Origin: Candolleomyces eurysporus
Lineage: Eukaryota > Basidiomycota > Agaricomycetes > Agaricales > Psathyrellaceae
NCBI GenBank assembly: GCA_027579435.1
Contig: JANBPK010000780.1
Location: forward strand, 1 to 64,000
Direction: 5' to 3'
Length of the DNA stretch: 64,000 nt
In this document: positions 22,885 to 36,100 of the stretch, one piece after another
Layout: each line of letters begins with the position of its first letter
Numbering within the stretch: position 1 is the first letter of the stretch
Position numbers and translations under genes: made by a program
Notes under the pieces: model-generated
Told to the model about the DNA's origin: nothing
Database searches by the model: none
What the model saw: only the letters and a program-made list of their open reading frames with translations

Positions 22885-25204
22885 TCACGCAACGCAGACG
22901 GTAGGCGTGGGTGATCGGGAGTCTTCGTTGAGATTCAATAGGGATACCGTTGGAGTGACTGAACCGCTGGTCATCGAGACTAAATCATCAATGCTCGAGA
23001 GGGACGAAACTGGCGAAGCCGACCTCATTCGAGGTTCCAAGGCGGCTCGTGGGGTACTGTCCGACACCGAAACGTCGACCTGCTTGACGGACTGATATTG
23101 GAAGTTGAAGTTAAACGACGGATTGTCCGACCCAGACTGCGTTCCTCCTGTGAAGAAACAGTACCTGTGAACAAACGTAGAATGAGTACACGAAAAGGTA
23201 CACATGACTGAGCATCACTTACTGGCTAATCAGTTCGCGATAGTGGGCATCAGGGTTCTTTGGAGACTCATCATCCGAGACAGAGGGGAGAATCCGGAAC
23301 TGTTCGGTCGGGGAAGGCGTCGTCGACCTCGAAGAAGTAGGGCTGGTAAGCGACGGCGTCGAAAGCTCGCTATCGAAGCCCGTGTTCATGTCGGGGAACA
23401 ATCCTGAAGGCAATGGGGCTGGTCGAGGAGGTAGGCCATCGATAAGTGCGCTGTTCTTTGGGGGAGTCAGTGGGGGAAAGGAATAGAATCGACCGTATGG
23501 GCTGGCACCACCCGATCTTGGAGAAACGACTTCGGGGCTTCGTGGTGAGGGACTGGTAGGAGGAGTACGACGGATATTGAGGGCGCCAAAGGTAGCCATG
23601 TCGAAATAGCCGCGGTGATGATTGCGACCGTGCTCACGGTTGGGAACCTCGAAAGGGGCGTCGTCTGTGTAGGCGCTGACCGGCGAGGTGGGGATACCAT
23701 CAGTCAGATCTCGAGGGGAGCCAAGCGGAGCATCTTTGAGCGAGGGCTTGCTGGGGGTAGGTTTCCCGGACTGTGGAAAAGAGTTGTTCCGTTGGTGGCA
23801 TGGAGGACTGTCTTGATACTTCCACGAGCTCTTGAGCGAAGCGTTGAAGTCGTAACGAGCCCCAAAAGAGGAGGTCGACTTGAAGGCCGGCTCTTCAGGA
23901 TCAGGCGACGACCGGGGGGACGATGTCGTGAATGTTGAGCCTGAACGATCCTTCCCTTGCACCACCTTCTCCAACTTGTTCTGCAAGCTCACCAGGTTCT
24001 CCGACGACTCCTCGTCCGACAGAGAACGATCCCGAGGCATCGATCGGCTGAACTTCACGATGTAATCCTGGAAACCATTGTTGTCCCAATATTCCTGCCC
24101 AGCAACGGAGTATCGAATTGCCAGTACGAGCGTCTTCTCCTCGATACGAGCGAGTAGGTCGTCGAGTTTGATCACGAATGAAAAGCGATCGAAGTTGCCG
24201 GAAGGAGAGTCGAGATAGTGCCCAACGACTTCGCTGGTTGTCTGCCAGGAATCGAAGGTGAAACGAACCGCAACCGTCTTTGCGTACGCAATATTCAGTA
24301 CGCGAACCCGACCCGAAATGGCGTGATTCCCTGGCGAAACGGATATCTCCTCCAAGGCGACATTGGCGTATAGGTTGATGCGGGGCGGCATGTTGACGAC
24401 GTTGACATTGAGCCTCCTGCGATCTCGTTTGCCGTGATCATCACCAAAAATGAAAGATGGGAAGTCGCTATCCGTTCCACTCGTATCATCTGTAGGTGAG
24501 CCATCACGGGACACAGCCAACGGCTTTTGCTCTGCCAAGAAGAGCTTGACGTGTTCCAGCTGGGAGTCGAAATGGACAGCCTTGCATACGGGTGTGGCGG
24601 GCTCGCTCTTGCTAGAGAACATTGAGAGCGAGTCGGCCCCGTTTGCGGAGCGAGATGACTTCAAGGACGGTTTCACGAGCTGGCCAGACTTCTTTCTTAT
24701 CAGCCTGGAGTCGTCAACCGCGCGACCTGCGGAGGATTTGGAGGCATCGAATGACGATGAGCGCGTTTCATAACCCAATCGTAGTGACATTCCGGGGCTA
24801 TAGAGGTATTGATGAGTCGGGGACTTGCTGGCTGAGAGGGTGATGTTGTCTTCCGTCTTGGAGGCTCGCAGACCACCAGCCTCGGGAGGCTCAGCCACTC
24901 GGGAAAGGGGAGGTATAGGAGTGGTGAGAGCGGTAGGGAATTGACCTTGAGCCTGAGCCGTCCTCGCTCGCCTGGCACGGATGGAGAGTGGTTGAGAAGC
25001 CTTGGGATAGGCACTGTCTGATTCGCTGCTGGAAGAAGAGCTGGAACGCCGCATCACCGTTGACCCTGGGTTGTCTGAGATACGCTTGGATAAGTTAAGA
25101 GCGGGGAGAGCCGCTGCCATTTGACGAGTCGAGGAAGCTCTTCGAGGGAGGATGGGCAATGGTCCCGCGGCCGTGTTTGCGTAACGATGCTGACGATGAG
25201 ACAT
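22885..25204 (-). CDS. Protein phosphatase 1 (Glc7) regulatory subunit with CBM21 domain
   Basis: GAC1/PIG-type proteins bring PP1 to glycogen and glycogen synthase. The protein has a long Ser/Pro-rich N-terminus, then the PP1-docking motif KAVHFD (RVxF class), and behind it a CBM21 domain: VALEEISVSPGNHAISGRVRV, KTVAVRFTFDSWQTTSEV, DRFSFVIKLDD and the end block AIRYSVAGQEYWDNNGFQDY. A Ser/Pro-rich tail follows. One intron, 23222-23165 (GTAAGT...CACAG), joins HYRELISQ to YCFFTGG; the last exon ends at 22885. I chose the start MSHRQHRYANTAAG at 25204. An upstream in-frame Met (MIATISAQPIK) exists, and the frame stays open to 25585. About 750 residues. Which yeast paralogue it matches (Gac1, Pig1, Gip2) cannot be told here. 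Confidence 0.85.
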
Positions 25205-26701
25205 CTTAATTGGTTGGGCAGAGATGGTTGCAATCATTAATGAATGGCTGGATGGCCTAGGAATCATGATGAGAGATGGTCTCCATGTATAAACTGGATG
25301 GACTGGACTTACAAGAGAAGGTGGACGATAGCAGAAGTGTGGAATAGCAGGAGGGATGTACCGTCCGACTGTAGTTCCCCTCCTTGTTAAGTAGTTCACA
25401 CTACGTGAAACAATCTCTTGATGTGGCCGTCGAGACAACACAAGGCGGGGGACGCGAATTGGAATTTGGGCAGCTGAACAAGGGGGCTCGAGTTCAGGAG
25501 CGAAGCCGACTTTAAAGGGTAGTGCGGATTGACTGTGTGGAGCCGCTGAGGGGCTATGCTCGAGGAGAAACAGGCCAAATAGCAATGGGCTCAGGAGCGG
25601 GGTCGAAGCGCTCTCCTATATCCAGGCCAAGGAGTGGGAGAATATGGGCTAGGCACGTCCCGATGAATGTTCAAAGCACCCCAGNAAAAAAGCGGGTCGA
25701 AACCTACAGAATAAAATTTGGTCAGAACAAGCCTAGACTTGCATTGATGACAACGCCGACGGAGGCGGCGACGGCACTGCACCGTTGGAATGGAAGGAAT
25801 AACATACCGATGCCAAGGGCCAGATAGTGGCGCTCACTGCAAGAGACCAGAGGGCGGTCAATGGAACACGACGGCCATACGAGCGAGAGCGGCGAATGTG
25901 GGTGGAACGGAGGGCTGACCAAAGGGGCCTTTAGCAGGAGGGAGGCGTTTGAATATTTAAAGGGTCTGGGCGAACGCCCGAAACGCTGGTCTGTTTCTGG
26001 TTCAGCCTTGTTAGCCGTCAAAGCTCCCACGTGTGCCTGACTTGAGCTTACCCGAATCGGGCAACTGTCAGATCGAGAAACCAGATTTCGATGATGCCAA
26101 GTTACATCTTGTTTTGACCGCAAGAGGACATGCTTCTGAGCAGAGTAATTCATGCCTCTGGACGACAATCCCGAGGAAGTACTACCCCGCACCGGGGTTT
26201 CGCTTTACAGCTTCCATATGGCGTCTATTCAGAGCATTTGCATTGAGAAAGGCTACTTTCCACCTTTTTCGCTCTGACAGGCCCTGCTTGGGTACCATCA
26301 CGTTTACAACTGTTTACAAGCGCCGCCGGTATTCTTGCATCACAGATTACATTTATAGCTACCAAGCAGAGTTCACGGTCGTCATCGATGATGCACCAAC
26401 TGCACTCATCCTCCTCGAGCCACTCTTCTGTTTACAATTACGCCTTTTCAAGAAGCAATGTTGTTGACAAATTCGTCGACGTGGCAACTCTGGATAATCT
26501 TCTCTCGCACTCGACGTTATGTCTTTCGGCCGACTTTATTATGGTGATGTGGCGGCTTTTCCATATCACATACCCGCCAGACTATAGGTTTCGAGAGGCG
26601 GCAACGATCACCAGCTGTGATCAATTATCCAACAAATTTTTGGCGTGTTAGCGGTCGTGTATACGGGATCCCTCGCTTCTCGTTGAAATTAGGGGAGTAG
26701 T
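25205..26701. other. Upstream region of the phosphatase subunit gene
   Basis: About 1.5 kb. The open frame of the subunit gene continues to 25585 on the minus strand, so 5'UTR or extra N-terminal sequence may lie there. N at 25685 beside poly-A. From 26000 to 26700 I see only short frames without family features. Confidence 0.4.
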
Positions 26702-27642
26702 CTAAGGGCGCACTGTCAATGGACTCGCCGCGAATGCTTCATATAAAACCTTTTGCTGAAATAATTTGACTTTGGATGAAACGTACACTGTGGACGTCGG
26801 CTCTTTCATCAGCCCACTCCCATACACTTCGCAATCAACCATGATTGCACCGGTTTCCACAAATTTCTCCTTGGAATATTTGCTGTTAACGTTATTTGTT
26901 GAATTCAGCGGTGTAATCCCAGTATTCGCGAATTCCACCGCCGACCTTCTACATGACAGGCTGCAGGTCCCTTGTCCCAGATTCCTGGGTTGACACCCCA
27001 TAAGGGTACTGTGCCCCACAAATTCTGTTTAGAAATGACCGTACCTCTGGTGCCAGACAGGAAGCCGGCTCGATTTTCTTTGTCTTGCAGCTCCACGACG
27101 TCGATTTCGACGTAAAAGCTATGTTCATGTGGTCTTTGAATATTGAGTTGACTCGGACCGACAGCTAACAGTCGGGGCGGTAATTGCCATCGTCTACCGA
27201 AGCTAAACCAATGCTTATCGTCGAGAGCATTCAAAAATCGGGTCGCGACCTGAGCCATGGCCTAGACAGGGTTTAACCTCACGGAGGTAGTCGGTTTTTG
27301 GCTCACCGACAACTGTGGGCCCGCTTTCCTAAATCTGCTTATCGCTCCGGTGTCGAATACCCAGCTCCGTTGCGGTGGTTCCTTTATCCCAAATCGAAAA
27401 TAGACGTCGTTGAAGATAAGTATGCAACTAAGTCCCCGGGGCCGGATCTCAATGAATTCATGATCAACGCGAAGCCGTGTAAACTCGACGTACGGCAACT
27501 GCGTAGGATATGTACTCGGTATAGCCTTGTGTAAGCCAAGCTCTAAGCACGATTGCGCGAAACGCTCGTTTTCCGATAGCGCTTCATGAGAATTATCGGA
27601 GCCAATCAGAAAGAGGCTTCCCGTCGTTGCGCAAACCTGCAA
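26702..27642 (-). CDS. Unrecognised protein, likely 3 or more exons
   Basis: Not recognised. Exon from 27642 (MQVCATTGSLFLIGSDNSHE...) with PYVEFTRLRVDHEFIEIRP and SWVFDTGAISRFRKAGPQLS. A GTGAGC intron near 27303-27259 leads to AMAQVATRFLNALDDKHWFSF and FYVEIDVVELQDKENRAG. The frame then runs through WGTVPLWGVNPGIWD to about 26960. A second frame with coding character (SAVEFANTGITPLNSTNN, ETGAIMVDCEVYGSG) continues to 26702. Either an intron or a one-base error joins them. Length would be about 290 residues, with no signal peptide or membrane segment. Confidence 0.4.
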
Positions 27643-27740
27643 TCACTACGATGCGCACGGGGCCTGTTTGCGGCCTCCTCGCTGACCCGGGTTGCTGTTA
27701 GCACGAGGTGGGTCACAAGGTGACGTGAAGGTACATAGTT

Positions 27741-28195
27741 TTATGTGAACGAGTTTATTACTGTGGAGAGGAAAATGAATGTTGATTGTTGCGATAGTGA
27801 TTGGAGGAAAGAGACGTCATATAGGACCTCATCGTTCAGTACATGAAGTATTGCAACTCCAAGTTTCTCGATGTTCGTAGGCGAAGGCATAGGAAGTCGT
27901 ACGTACGTATGCCTAGACGCATTCCATGTGTAATGCCCGCCCTTTGGTATTTCACTTATCACCCGTCCCCAAAACTCTGGCCCCCAAACTATTCCTGTGA
28001 AAGATAGCCCTATTGTCCGACAGACTGAACGACAAGTCCGACGTCGCGACTATCAGTAAAGACTTTGGTGAAAGGGTGTTTGTCAGCGAATTCGACGCTG
28101 CGGTGTGAAGGGGTTTGAGCCACGGACTTGATCACCAGGTCGAAAGCACATTCTGGCGTCGGGTTCGCAGTCACCAGATCACAGTCATGAGACAA
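27741..28195 (-). CDS. Possible small gene, not recognised
   Basis: Two open stretches on the minus strand: 28195-28010 (MSHDCDLVTANPTPECAFDLV...) and 27995-27741 (IVWGPEFWGRVISEIPKGG...YDVSFLQSLSQQ). The second looks like an exon because codons stay open upstream of its first Met. I could not find a clean donor joining the two, so the model is tentative. No family recognised. Confidence 0.2.
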
Positions 28196-29189
28196 GTCTG
28201 AGGGTCAGGGACACCTAAAAATTTTCATAGGTCTTCGTCTTCTCACCCTTTCATTTCGCTAAATACAAGAGCATGACTTGAATGCATGGACGAAATTTTT
28301 GTTCCCTCAGTCAACCGATGGTACTCCCATCTGAGGGTCTGCCCTTTCGATCCCTACGTAGCATTTCCGTCACTCGCTACAGCCATTGTAGTTTGCGACA
28401 CTCTGTACTCAGCATCCAGACAGTTTGCAAATAACGCAAACGGCGCTTGTAGTAGGTGCTGCGGCGGATTCACCCTGCGGGCGTCCGTGATTACACCCGC
28501 CGCTGCTCTGCAGCCCTAGGTAATTGTCGTCCGAGGCCAAAGTCGGGGCGGCGAGCACGTAACGCAGCGCGAAGAGCGGCGACCCACATGCGGGGTCGTA
28601 AAAGTGGATACAAAGCTGCATTCTTGAGGGTATATCACGTCAAGGCGAAGGGTTCCATCCTTAAGATGTAGCCCCTTCTACGAGGGAGGCGTCCTTCCAT
28701 TTCACAACATTAACAGATAGGCTCTTTGCAAAGTCAGGTACGTTCCCATTCTCTTCACGTTATTCATTACGCATTAGATGAGGGGGATTTGGGACTTGCC
28801 TGCGTGCAAGTCAAAGGAGGTTGGACAACTGGGTATTGCCTTCTGCTTCCTGAAAATTGAGACGGTGCGGTGAAGGGTAGCTTCACGATTTCTAGCCTCT
28901 AGGGTCTCATCCTCCATACATTTCACTCTTCACAAATCGAGAGAAAGGGAAAGAAAGGTACGTTGACAGCGAGTGACCTCACCGTCGCGTCGCTGTCACC
29001 ATTTTGGTCAAAGTTTGAACAAGCGCCCATTTCGGCCGAAGTACACGCCGACAAACATTCCCACGTCGTGTTGCCAAACAACAGTAAACTCGCGCTCATC
29101 GTCAACAACGTCCCGCTCCAACTCTGATCACAACCACGACCACTATTTTCCGTTCAGCTCTATAACTCTGCTATACAAGGGCGCAGAGG
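28196..29189. other. Upstream region of the V-ATPase subunit a gene
   Basis: GC-rich around 28440-28680, with only short frames. No gene, tRNA or repeat that I can support. The promoter of the V-ATPase gene should lie in the last few hundred bases. Confidence 0.4.
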
Positions 29190-32100
29190 ATGTCGGATGA
29201 ATACCCAAGTCTGCTCCGTACGTATCCTGTGAATAGTCGACGTTGAGACCCTGACCTGACGCTGCGGTGATGTGACGGACAGGTTCGGAGCAGATGAGCT
29301 TGGTGCAGCTCTTTGTACCTACTGAAGTCGCTCACGACACGGTTCATGAGCTCGGACTGCTTGGAGATGTCCAATTCAAAGATGTTCGTATGCCTCGAAC
29401 TATAACCGTAAAGAATATTGACCAATGACGTGCTCCAGCTCAACCCGAGTGTCAACCCGTTCCAACGCTCTTTCGTTGGAGAGATTCGTCGTATTGATGA
29501 AATGGCTCGACGTGTTCGATTTTTCACGACTCAAATCGAGAAGGAGACCGACGTTGTACCGATTCGACCTCTGTACGAGTGCCCACCCCTCATCACGGTT
29601 GGGCCCCGTGCTGCGCAAACGATCGACGAACTCAGTCATCAGTTAACGGACTATGAGTCCAAGCTCGTCAAGCTGAATGAGAGCTACCAAACTCTGAGTG
29701 AGCGCACCAGAGAGTTGACCGAGGCTCGCCATGTTTTGAAGGAAACCGCTGTGTTCTTCAACAAGGTGCGTGCGCAGCCCATTCGTTCGATTACCGGTAT
29801 CTGACGTCCTGCTAGGCTCAAGGACAAAGCTCCAACATTCGTTCTTCCTTTGACGACAGTGCTACTCCTCTCCTTACCAGCCACGACGATCGCGAAGGTG
29901 GCTACTCCGAAGGCGGCAACTTTGACTTGGAGTGCGTATGAACGGCATTGACTCATAGGCAATATCTGACCATATTCTCAGGTTTGTCGCTGGTACGATC
30001 GAGCGCAGCCGTGTCCCGACCTTTGAACGCGTCCTCTGGCGTGTCCTTCGCGGTAACTTGTACATGAACCACACCGACATTGCTGAGCCTTTCGTCGACC
30101 CTTCCACCGGTGCTGAGACCCGCAAGAATGTGTTCATCATCTTTGCTCACGGAGACGTCCTTCTTGCCAAAATTCGCAAGGTTGCCGAGTCCATGGGTGC
30201 CACCATCTTTCCCATCGACGCCAACATCGACAAGCGCGCCGATGCTCTGCGTGAAGTCCAGGACCGCCTGGAAGATCTGCAGACTGTGCTGTACAACACT
30301 GGTTTGAGCAGGCGCTCGGAGCTGGTCAAGATTGGCGAGAACTTGACAGTCTGGCAGGACGTGGTGAAGAAGGAAAAGCTCATCTACGAGACGCTGAACC
30401 TGTTCAACTACGACGTCAGGAGGAAGACGCTCATTGCGGAGGCTTGGGTTCCGACTCGAGACATCAGCAAGATCCAGCTGGCTTTGAGGCACGCTACGGA
30501 GGAGTCGGGAACTAGCGTTCCGCCGATCTTGCATGAGCTCCAGACGAGCAAGACGCCTCCGACGTTCCACCGCACGAACAAATTCACGGAGGGCTTCCAA
30601 GCTATTATGGACAACTACGGAATTGCTGCGTATCAGGAGATTAACCCCGGTCTGTTCGCGATCACCACCTTCCCCTTCTTGTTCGCTATCATGTTTGGTG
30701 ATATCGGACATGGTGCTCTTATCTTCTTCGCGGCGCTCTACATGATCATTCGAGAGAAGAAAATGTCCAAGCAAGATAATGGAGAGGTGTGTTACGTTTT
30801 TGCTGAGTCGATGGACATGAGTGCTTATTCGTTCCTAGATCATAGGCCAATTTTTCTAGTACGTCCCCTGGAATATTGCACGCCACGACGCGTGTACTGA
30901 CGAACCCTCTTTTACAGCGGACGTTACATCATCCTCCTGATGGGCCTGTTTTCCATGTACACCGGATTGTTGTACAACGATATCTTCTCGAAGGCCCTTC
31001 ATATCTTCCATTCAGGGTGGAAGCTGCCTGAAGGATCCGGCGTGGCCGAAAATACTGGCCATGTATATCCGTTTGGTCTGGACCCTGGCTGGCATGGTGC
31101 AAGCAACGAGCTGATTTTCAAGAACTCGTACAAGATGAAGATGTCGATTGTGATTGGTGTTATCCACGTTCGTACCCCTGCTGTGTGAACGTTTGATATA
31201 GACTAACCGCTGTTAATTTAGATGACCTTCGCTTTGTGCTTACAAATTCCGAATCACCTCAAGTTTAAGCGCAAGTCAGATCTGTACACCAATTTCATCC
31301 CTCAGGTCATCTTCTTGGAATCTCTCTTTGGCTATCTCGTCCTGTGCATCCTGTACAAATGGTCTGTGGATTGGTCAAAGTCCTCCGTTCCCCCACCGGA
31401 GCTGTTGAACATGCTGATCGGCATGTTCCTTGAGCCCGGTAATGTCGATCCGAAGAAGCAGCTGTACCCAGGGCAAGGTTTCGTACAACTCGTGTTGTTG
31501 GGATTAGCCGGGGTGTGTGTGCCCTGGTTACTGATCAGTAAACCTTACCTGGTGTGGAGGGAAATGCATAAGACGACTCAGCAAGGGTACATGACTCTCG
31601 GCAACGGGGAGGAAGCAGGTCGCCACAGCACGGATGATGATGCCCTGGAAGGTGAAGAAGAAGGAAATGGACGGGCTATCGTCGAAGAAGCGGGAGAAGG
31701 ACACGTATGTTTCTTTAATTTGACTTCTCGTCTATCTGACAGTCTTATCATTGGCTTCCGTCTCTCTCGCTCTTCATTTTTAGGAGGAACATGAATTTGG
31801 TGATGTGGTGATTCACCAAATTATCCACACGATCGAATTTTGCCTCGGATGTATCTCGCACACCGCCTCTTATCTGCGATTGTGGGCCCTTTCGCTGGCG
31901 CATGCCCAGTTGTCGGAGGTGCTCTGGAGTATGACCCTGGAGGGCAGCCTAAGCCCCAAATCTGCCGGTGATTGGGTTGCCCTTTCCATAAAGGGTTTCA
32001 TGTGGTTCAATTGCACCGTTGGCATCCTTTGTCTTATGGAGGTGGGTCGTCGTGTGTTTTTCATCCCATCGAGCCGATTATGGAACTGATGTGCTTGTCA

Positions 32101-32304
32101 TTTTCGCTTTCAATCAGGGTCTGTCGGCGTTTTTGCACGCGCTCCGTCTGCACTGGGTTGAGGGTAACAGCAAGCATTTCGAGGGTGGAGGCCATGTAAG
32201 TCGCTATTTCCGTGGTGTGGTGTATCGCCGCGAGCTTGTGCTGAACATTGTCGGTCTTACAGGCGTTCACCCCGCTCACCTTTGATACTGAAGGCGATCT
32301 GTAA
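29190..32304 (+). CDS. VPH1: V-type proton ATPase subunit a (Vph1/Stv1 family)
   Basis: Subunit a anchors the V1 and V0 sectors and carries protons across vacuolar or Golgi membranes. Exons: 29190-29217, 29283-29383, 29439-29765, 29816-29931, 29982-30786, micro-exon 30839-30858, 30918-31167, 31222-31704, 31784-32041, 32118-32195, 32263-32304; all junctions are GT-AG and in phase. The N-terminus is [20 protein letters not shown], then [22 protein letters not shown]. The membrane part has [32 protein letters not shown] and [19 protein letters not shown], which contains the Arg essential for proton transport. The end is [25 protein letters not shown], then [13 protein letters not shown]. About 835 residues, the usual length. 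Intact. It is followed on the same strand by the EF3 gene. Confidence 0.95.
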
Positions 32305-33105
32305 CCCCGTCTTTGATGGTCTCCGTGATATCAATCATGCAATCCGCGGCGGTTACGGAATGAATGTGCATTCATTGGACCAGGAGTTTCGCCGCATTTG
32401 AACAAGGCGGTTTTCTTTTTGTTACGTGTCTACCTATTTCGTCCATTACCTGTGAATAATGCATACCCTGTTCGCCCAACATGCGGAGGCCTGCTGGCCC
32501 CATGAGATCGCCATCGGATATTCTGCGGAAGGGTCGGGAGGCGATGGACCGATTATCTGGGTTATCTTAATGAGACTGGGGGCTACCCCGCACCTGCCAG
32601 GGCGCGGTTGGCGCTGGATCCGCGCGAGAAGGGGCTGATTTGGCCCAGATTCCGTACAAAAATGCTCCCCATGGGGCTTTGGTCCGTGGCGCCTTCCCAA
32701 AGCTGGAGCCCCGATCAGCACAGCTTCTGCTAAATTTTTCGCACTCCGCCCGGACATATAAGCAGGCATGCAATTATGGTTGCTTTACAACTCTCNTTTT
32801 TTTCCTTCCTCTTCCCCCCCCACTCATCCACTTAGAGGTGCGTCCGTTCGCTGCTCTGTTCGACGCCCACGACGGCGCCGACGACGACGACGAGTGCTCA
32901 CATTTTTCCCGCAGGCGTTTACGCCATAGAAAATAGAGCGTCCATTGTTCTTGCTTAAGAGCCTTTGTCTCTGGTCACGACCTCGATACCTCTACCTCAA
33001 AAGATCTTTGTAGACTTCTAGACCACTAAAGGTGTGTATTCCGATGCTTTTTCGGCGGGGGGGGACAGCGAGCTCATGAGTTTTTCCGGCGCCCAGATTA
33101 TCGAA
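32305..33105 (+). promoter_or_regulatory. Promoter and 5'UTR region of the EF3 gene
   Basis: A TATA-like TATAAG lies at 32757-32762, followed by a strong pyrimidine tract (about 32790-32825), typical of highly expressed translation genes. A candidate 5'UTR intron 33032-33096 (GTGTGT...CCCAG) ends ten bases before the start codon. N at 32796 within the T/C tract. The left part (32305-32650) is the 3' flank of the V-ATPase gene. Confidence 0.5.
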
Positions 33106-36100
33106 ATGCCCGCTGTTACCGCTTCCGCTACCCCCCGCCCCCGTTGCGGCCCTCAAGGCCGCTGTCGCCGGCGCTCCCATCGAGGGCCAGTTCGACTACA
33201 CCTCTCTCTTTGGCGCCGACAAGGCTGTCCGTGCATCCGCCGTCGCTCCTCTCGTGGCTGCTGCCGCCGAGAAGGGTCCCTCGGCCCTGCAGTCCGTAGG
33301 ATTTGCAGCCGCCGCTGTCAAGGCCCTCGGAGACAAAAAGTCCCCGGCTGCCCGAGAGGGTGCCGCTCAGGCCGTCTTCGCTCTTGCCAAGGGCGGTGCC
33401 ATCAAGGCCCTCGAGCCCATCTTCATCGACTCTGGCCTCTACAATGCCCTCCTCGAGACCTTTGCCGACAAGATGCCCGCCGTCAAGACAGCTGCTGTCG
33501 AAGCGGTCCGCGAGTACGCTGCCAACATGAATCCTTGGGCTACTGCTCTCATCCTCCCTGCCCTCCTTCACGAAATCAAAACTGCCGGCAAATGGCAGAT
33601 CAAGGCCGGTTCCCTCGTCGTTCTCAACCAGCTCGTTAAGAGCGCACCCCGCCAGACCGCCCGTCTCATGCCCGACATTGTCCCCGTCCTCTCCGAGGCT
33701 CTTTGGGATACCAAGGCCGACGTGAAGAAGGCTGCCAAGGATTCGTTGACAAAGGCTACTGCCCTCATCTCGAACAAGGACATTGAACGCTTTATTCCTG
33801 CCCTCATTCAGGCTTTGATCAACCCCGTTGAGGAGGTTCCCAAGACCATTGGTCTCCTCTCGGCCACCACATTCGTTACTGAAGTTGATTCCGCCACCCT
33901 TTCCCTCATGGTCCCCCTCCTTTCCCGTGGTCTCTCGGAGAAGCCCACTGCTACCAAGCGAAAGGTCGCCGTCATTGTCGACAACATGGCCAAGCTCGTC
34001 GACTCCCACATCACCGTCCGACCCTTCTTGCCCAAGCTCCTCCCCGGCCTCATCAAGGTTGAGACCAGCATTGGTGACCCTGAAGCCCGCGCTGTCGTCG
34101 GCCGTGCTATCGCCACCCTCCGCTCCATCGGCCATGTTCCCGAGGGCTCCGATGGCTCCGACCTCCCTGCCATCAAGCACGCCGACGAGAAGGCGATGGC
34201 CCACTCTCTCATCGCTATCTACAAGAAGCTTGGTGCTACCATCTCCGCCGGCAACCTCGACACCATGTACGCTGCCAACCTCGCCGCCAACCTCACGAAC
34301 GCCAAGAACTTCGACGTTCCCGAATGGGACACTCTTGCCCCCTACCTCAACATCATCGCCTCCACCCCCGAGGGTATCACTGTCGCTCGCGAGTGGGTTG
34401 TCAAGTCCGCCTCGGACGATACTGAGGAGTCGACTGAGAACGACGACGAGGAGGAGGGTGAGGACCTGTGCAACACGCAGTTCTCGCTCGCCTATGGTGC
34501 CAAGATCCTGCTCAACACTGCTACCCTCCGTCTCAAGCGTGGCCACCGCTACGGTCTCTGCGGCAAGAACGGTACCGGAAAGTCCACCCTCATGCGCGCC
34601 ATCACCAACGGCCAGGTTGAAGGCTTCCCCTCCCCCGACGAGGTCCGCACCTTCTACGTCGAGCACGACATTGACGGTTCCGAGGAAGACACCTCCGTCC
34701 TCCAGTTCATCCTCGACGATAAGCGTATTCTTGCCAACCGCGAGGAGATCATTGAGGCCCTTGCCTCCGTCGGCTTCAGTGATGAGCGCCAGAAGCAGTC
34801 CATCGGCTCTCTCTCCGGAGGTTGGAAGATGAAGCTTGCCTTGGCCCGTGCTATGCTCTTCAAGGCCGACATCCTTCTGCTCGATGAGCCCACTAACCAC
34901 TTGGACGTTGTCAACGTCGCTTGGTTGGAGAGCTACCTCACTGGTCTCACCGCCTGCACTTCCAGTACGCCTTTTCCATATAATTTTCATGGTCGAGTAC
35001 TTACATTCTGCTTCAGTCATCGTCTCGCACGACTCTGGCTTCTTGAACAACACCATCACCGACGTCCTCCACTTGAACCGCTTCAAGCTTCGCCGCTACA
35101 GGGGTAACCTCGAGGCCTTCGTCAAGCAGGTCCCTGAGGCCAAGTCGTACTACACTCTCGAGGCCGCCGAGGACTACAAGTTCAAGCTCCCCGACCCCCC
35201 GTTGCTCGAAGGTGTCAAGACCAAGGAGAAGTCGTTGCTCAAGATGCGCAAGGTTGGCTTCCAGTACGCCACCGCCGCTACCCAGCAGCTCTACGACATC
35301 ACCCTCCAGGTCTCCTTGTCGTCGCGTGTTGCCGTCCTCGGTCCCAACGGTTCCGGCAAGTCTACTCTCGTCAAGCTTTTGATCGGTGACACCGAGCCCA
35401 ACAAGGGCGGTGAGATCTGGAAGCATCCCAACTTGGTCATCGGTTACGTCGCCCAGCACGCTTTCCACCACATCGACCAGCACCTCGACAAGACTGCTCT
35501 CGAGTACATGTTGTGGCGTTACCAGACCGGTGAGGATTTGGAGGAGATGTCCAAGGCTACCCGCCAGATCAGCGAGGAGGAGAAGAAGAAGATGAAGGAT
35601 GGCTCCTTGATTGTCATCGAGGGCCAGAAGAGGATCATCGACGAGGTTATCTCTCGTAAGAAGCTCAAGCAGTCCTACGAGTACGAGGTCTCCCTCAAGG
35701 GTTTGAGCTCTTCGGAGAACATCTGGTTGCCTCGTGATGACCTCATCAAGCGTGGTTTCGAGAAGGTACGTTTTCCATGGTCTTGTTTTCAGTCTGAATA
35801 TCCATTGACGATATGTGCCCCTCTTACAGAAAGTTCTCGAGGTTGATACTCGTGAAGCTCAGCGTCTCGGTCTCCTCCGCCCCCTCGTCCGTCGCGAAAT
35901 CGAGAAGCACTTTGCCGACTTTGGTCTTGATCCCGAGTTCGTCTCCCACAACACCATGCGCGGTCTCTCCGGTGGTCAGAAGGTCAAGATCGTTCTCGGT
36001 GCTGCCACCTGGCGTCGTCCCCACATCATCTGCCTCGACGAGCCTACCAACTACCTCGATCGTGAGTCGCTCGCTGCCCTCATCGAGGCCCTCAAGGCCT

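Noticed and set aside
29953..30774. 273-codon minus-strand frame
   Set aside because: Antisense shadow of the V-ATPase subunit a exons, which are strongly supported.
33128..35086. 652-codon open frame on the minus strand
   Set aside because: It lies antisense to EF3. The strong C bias at third positions of EF3 removes stops on the other strand; the protein has no family and is of odd composition.
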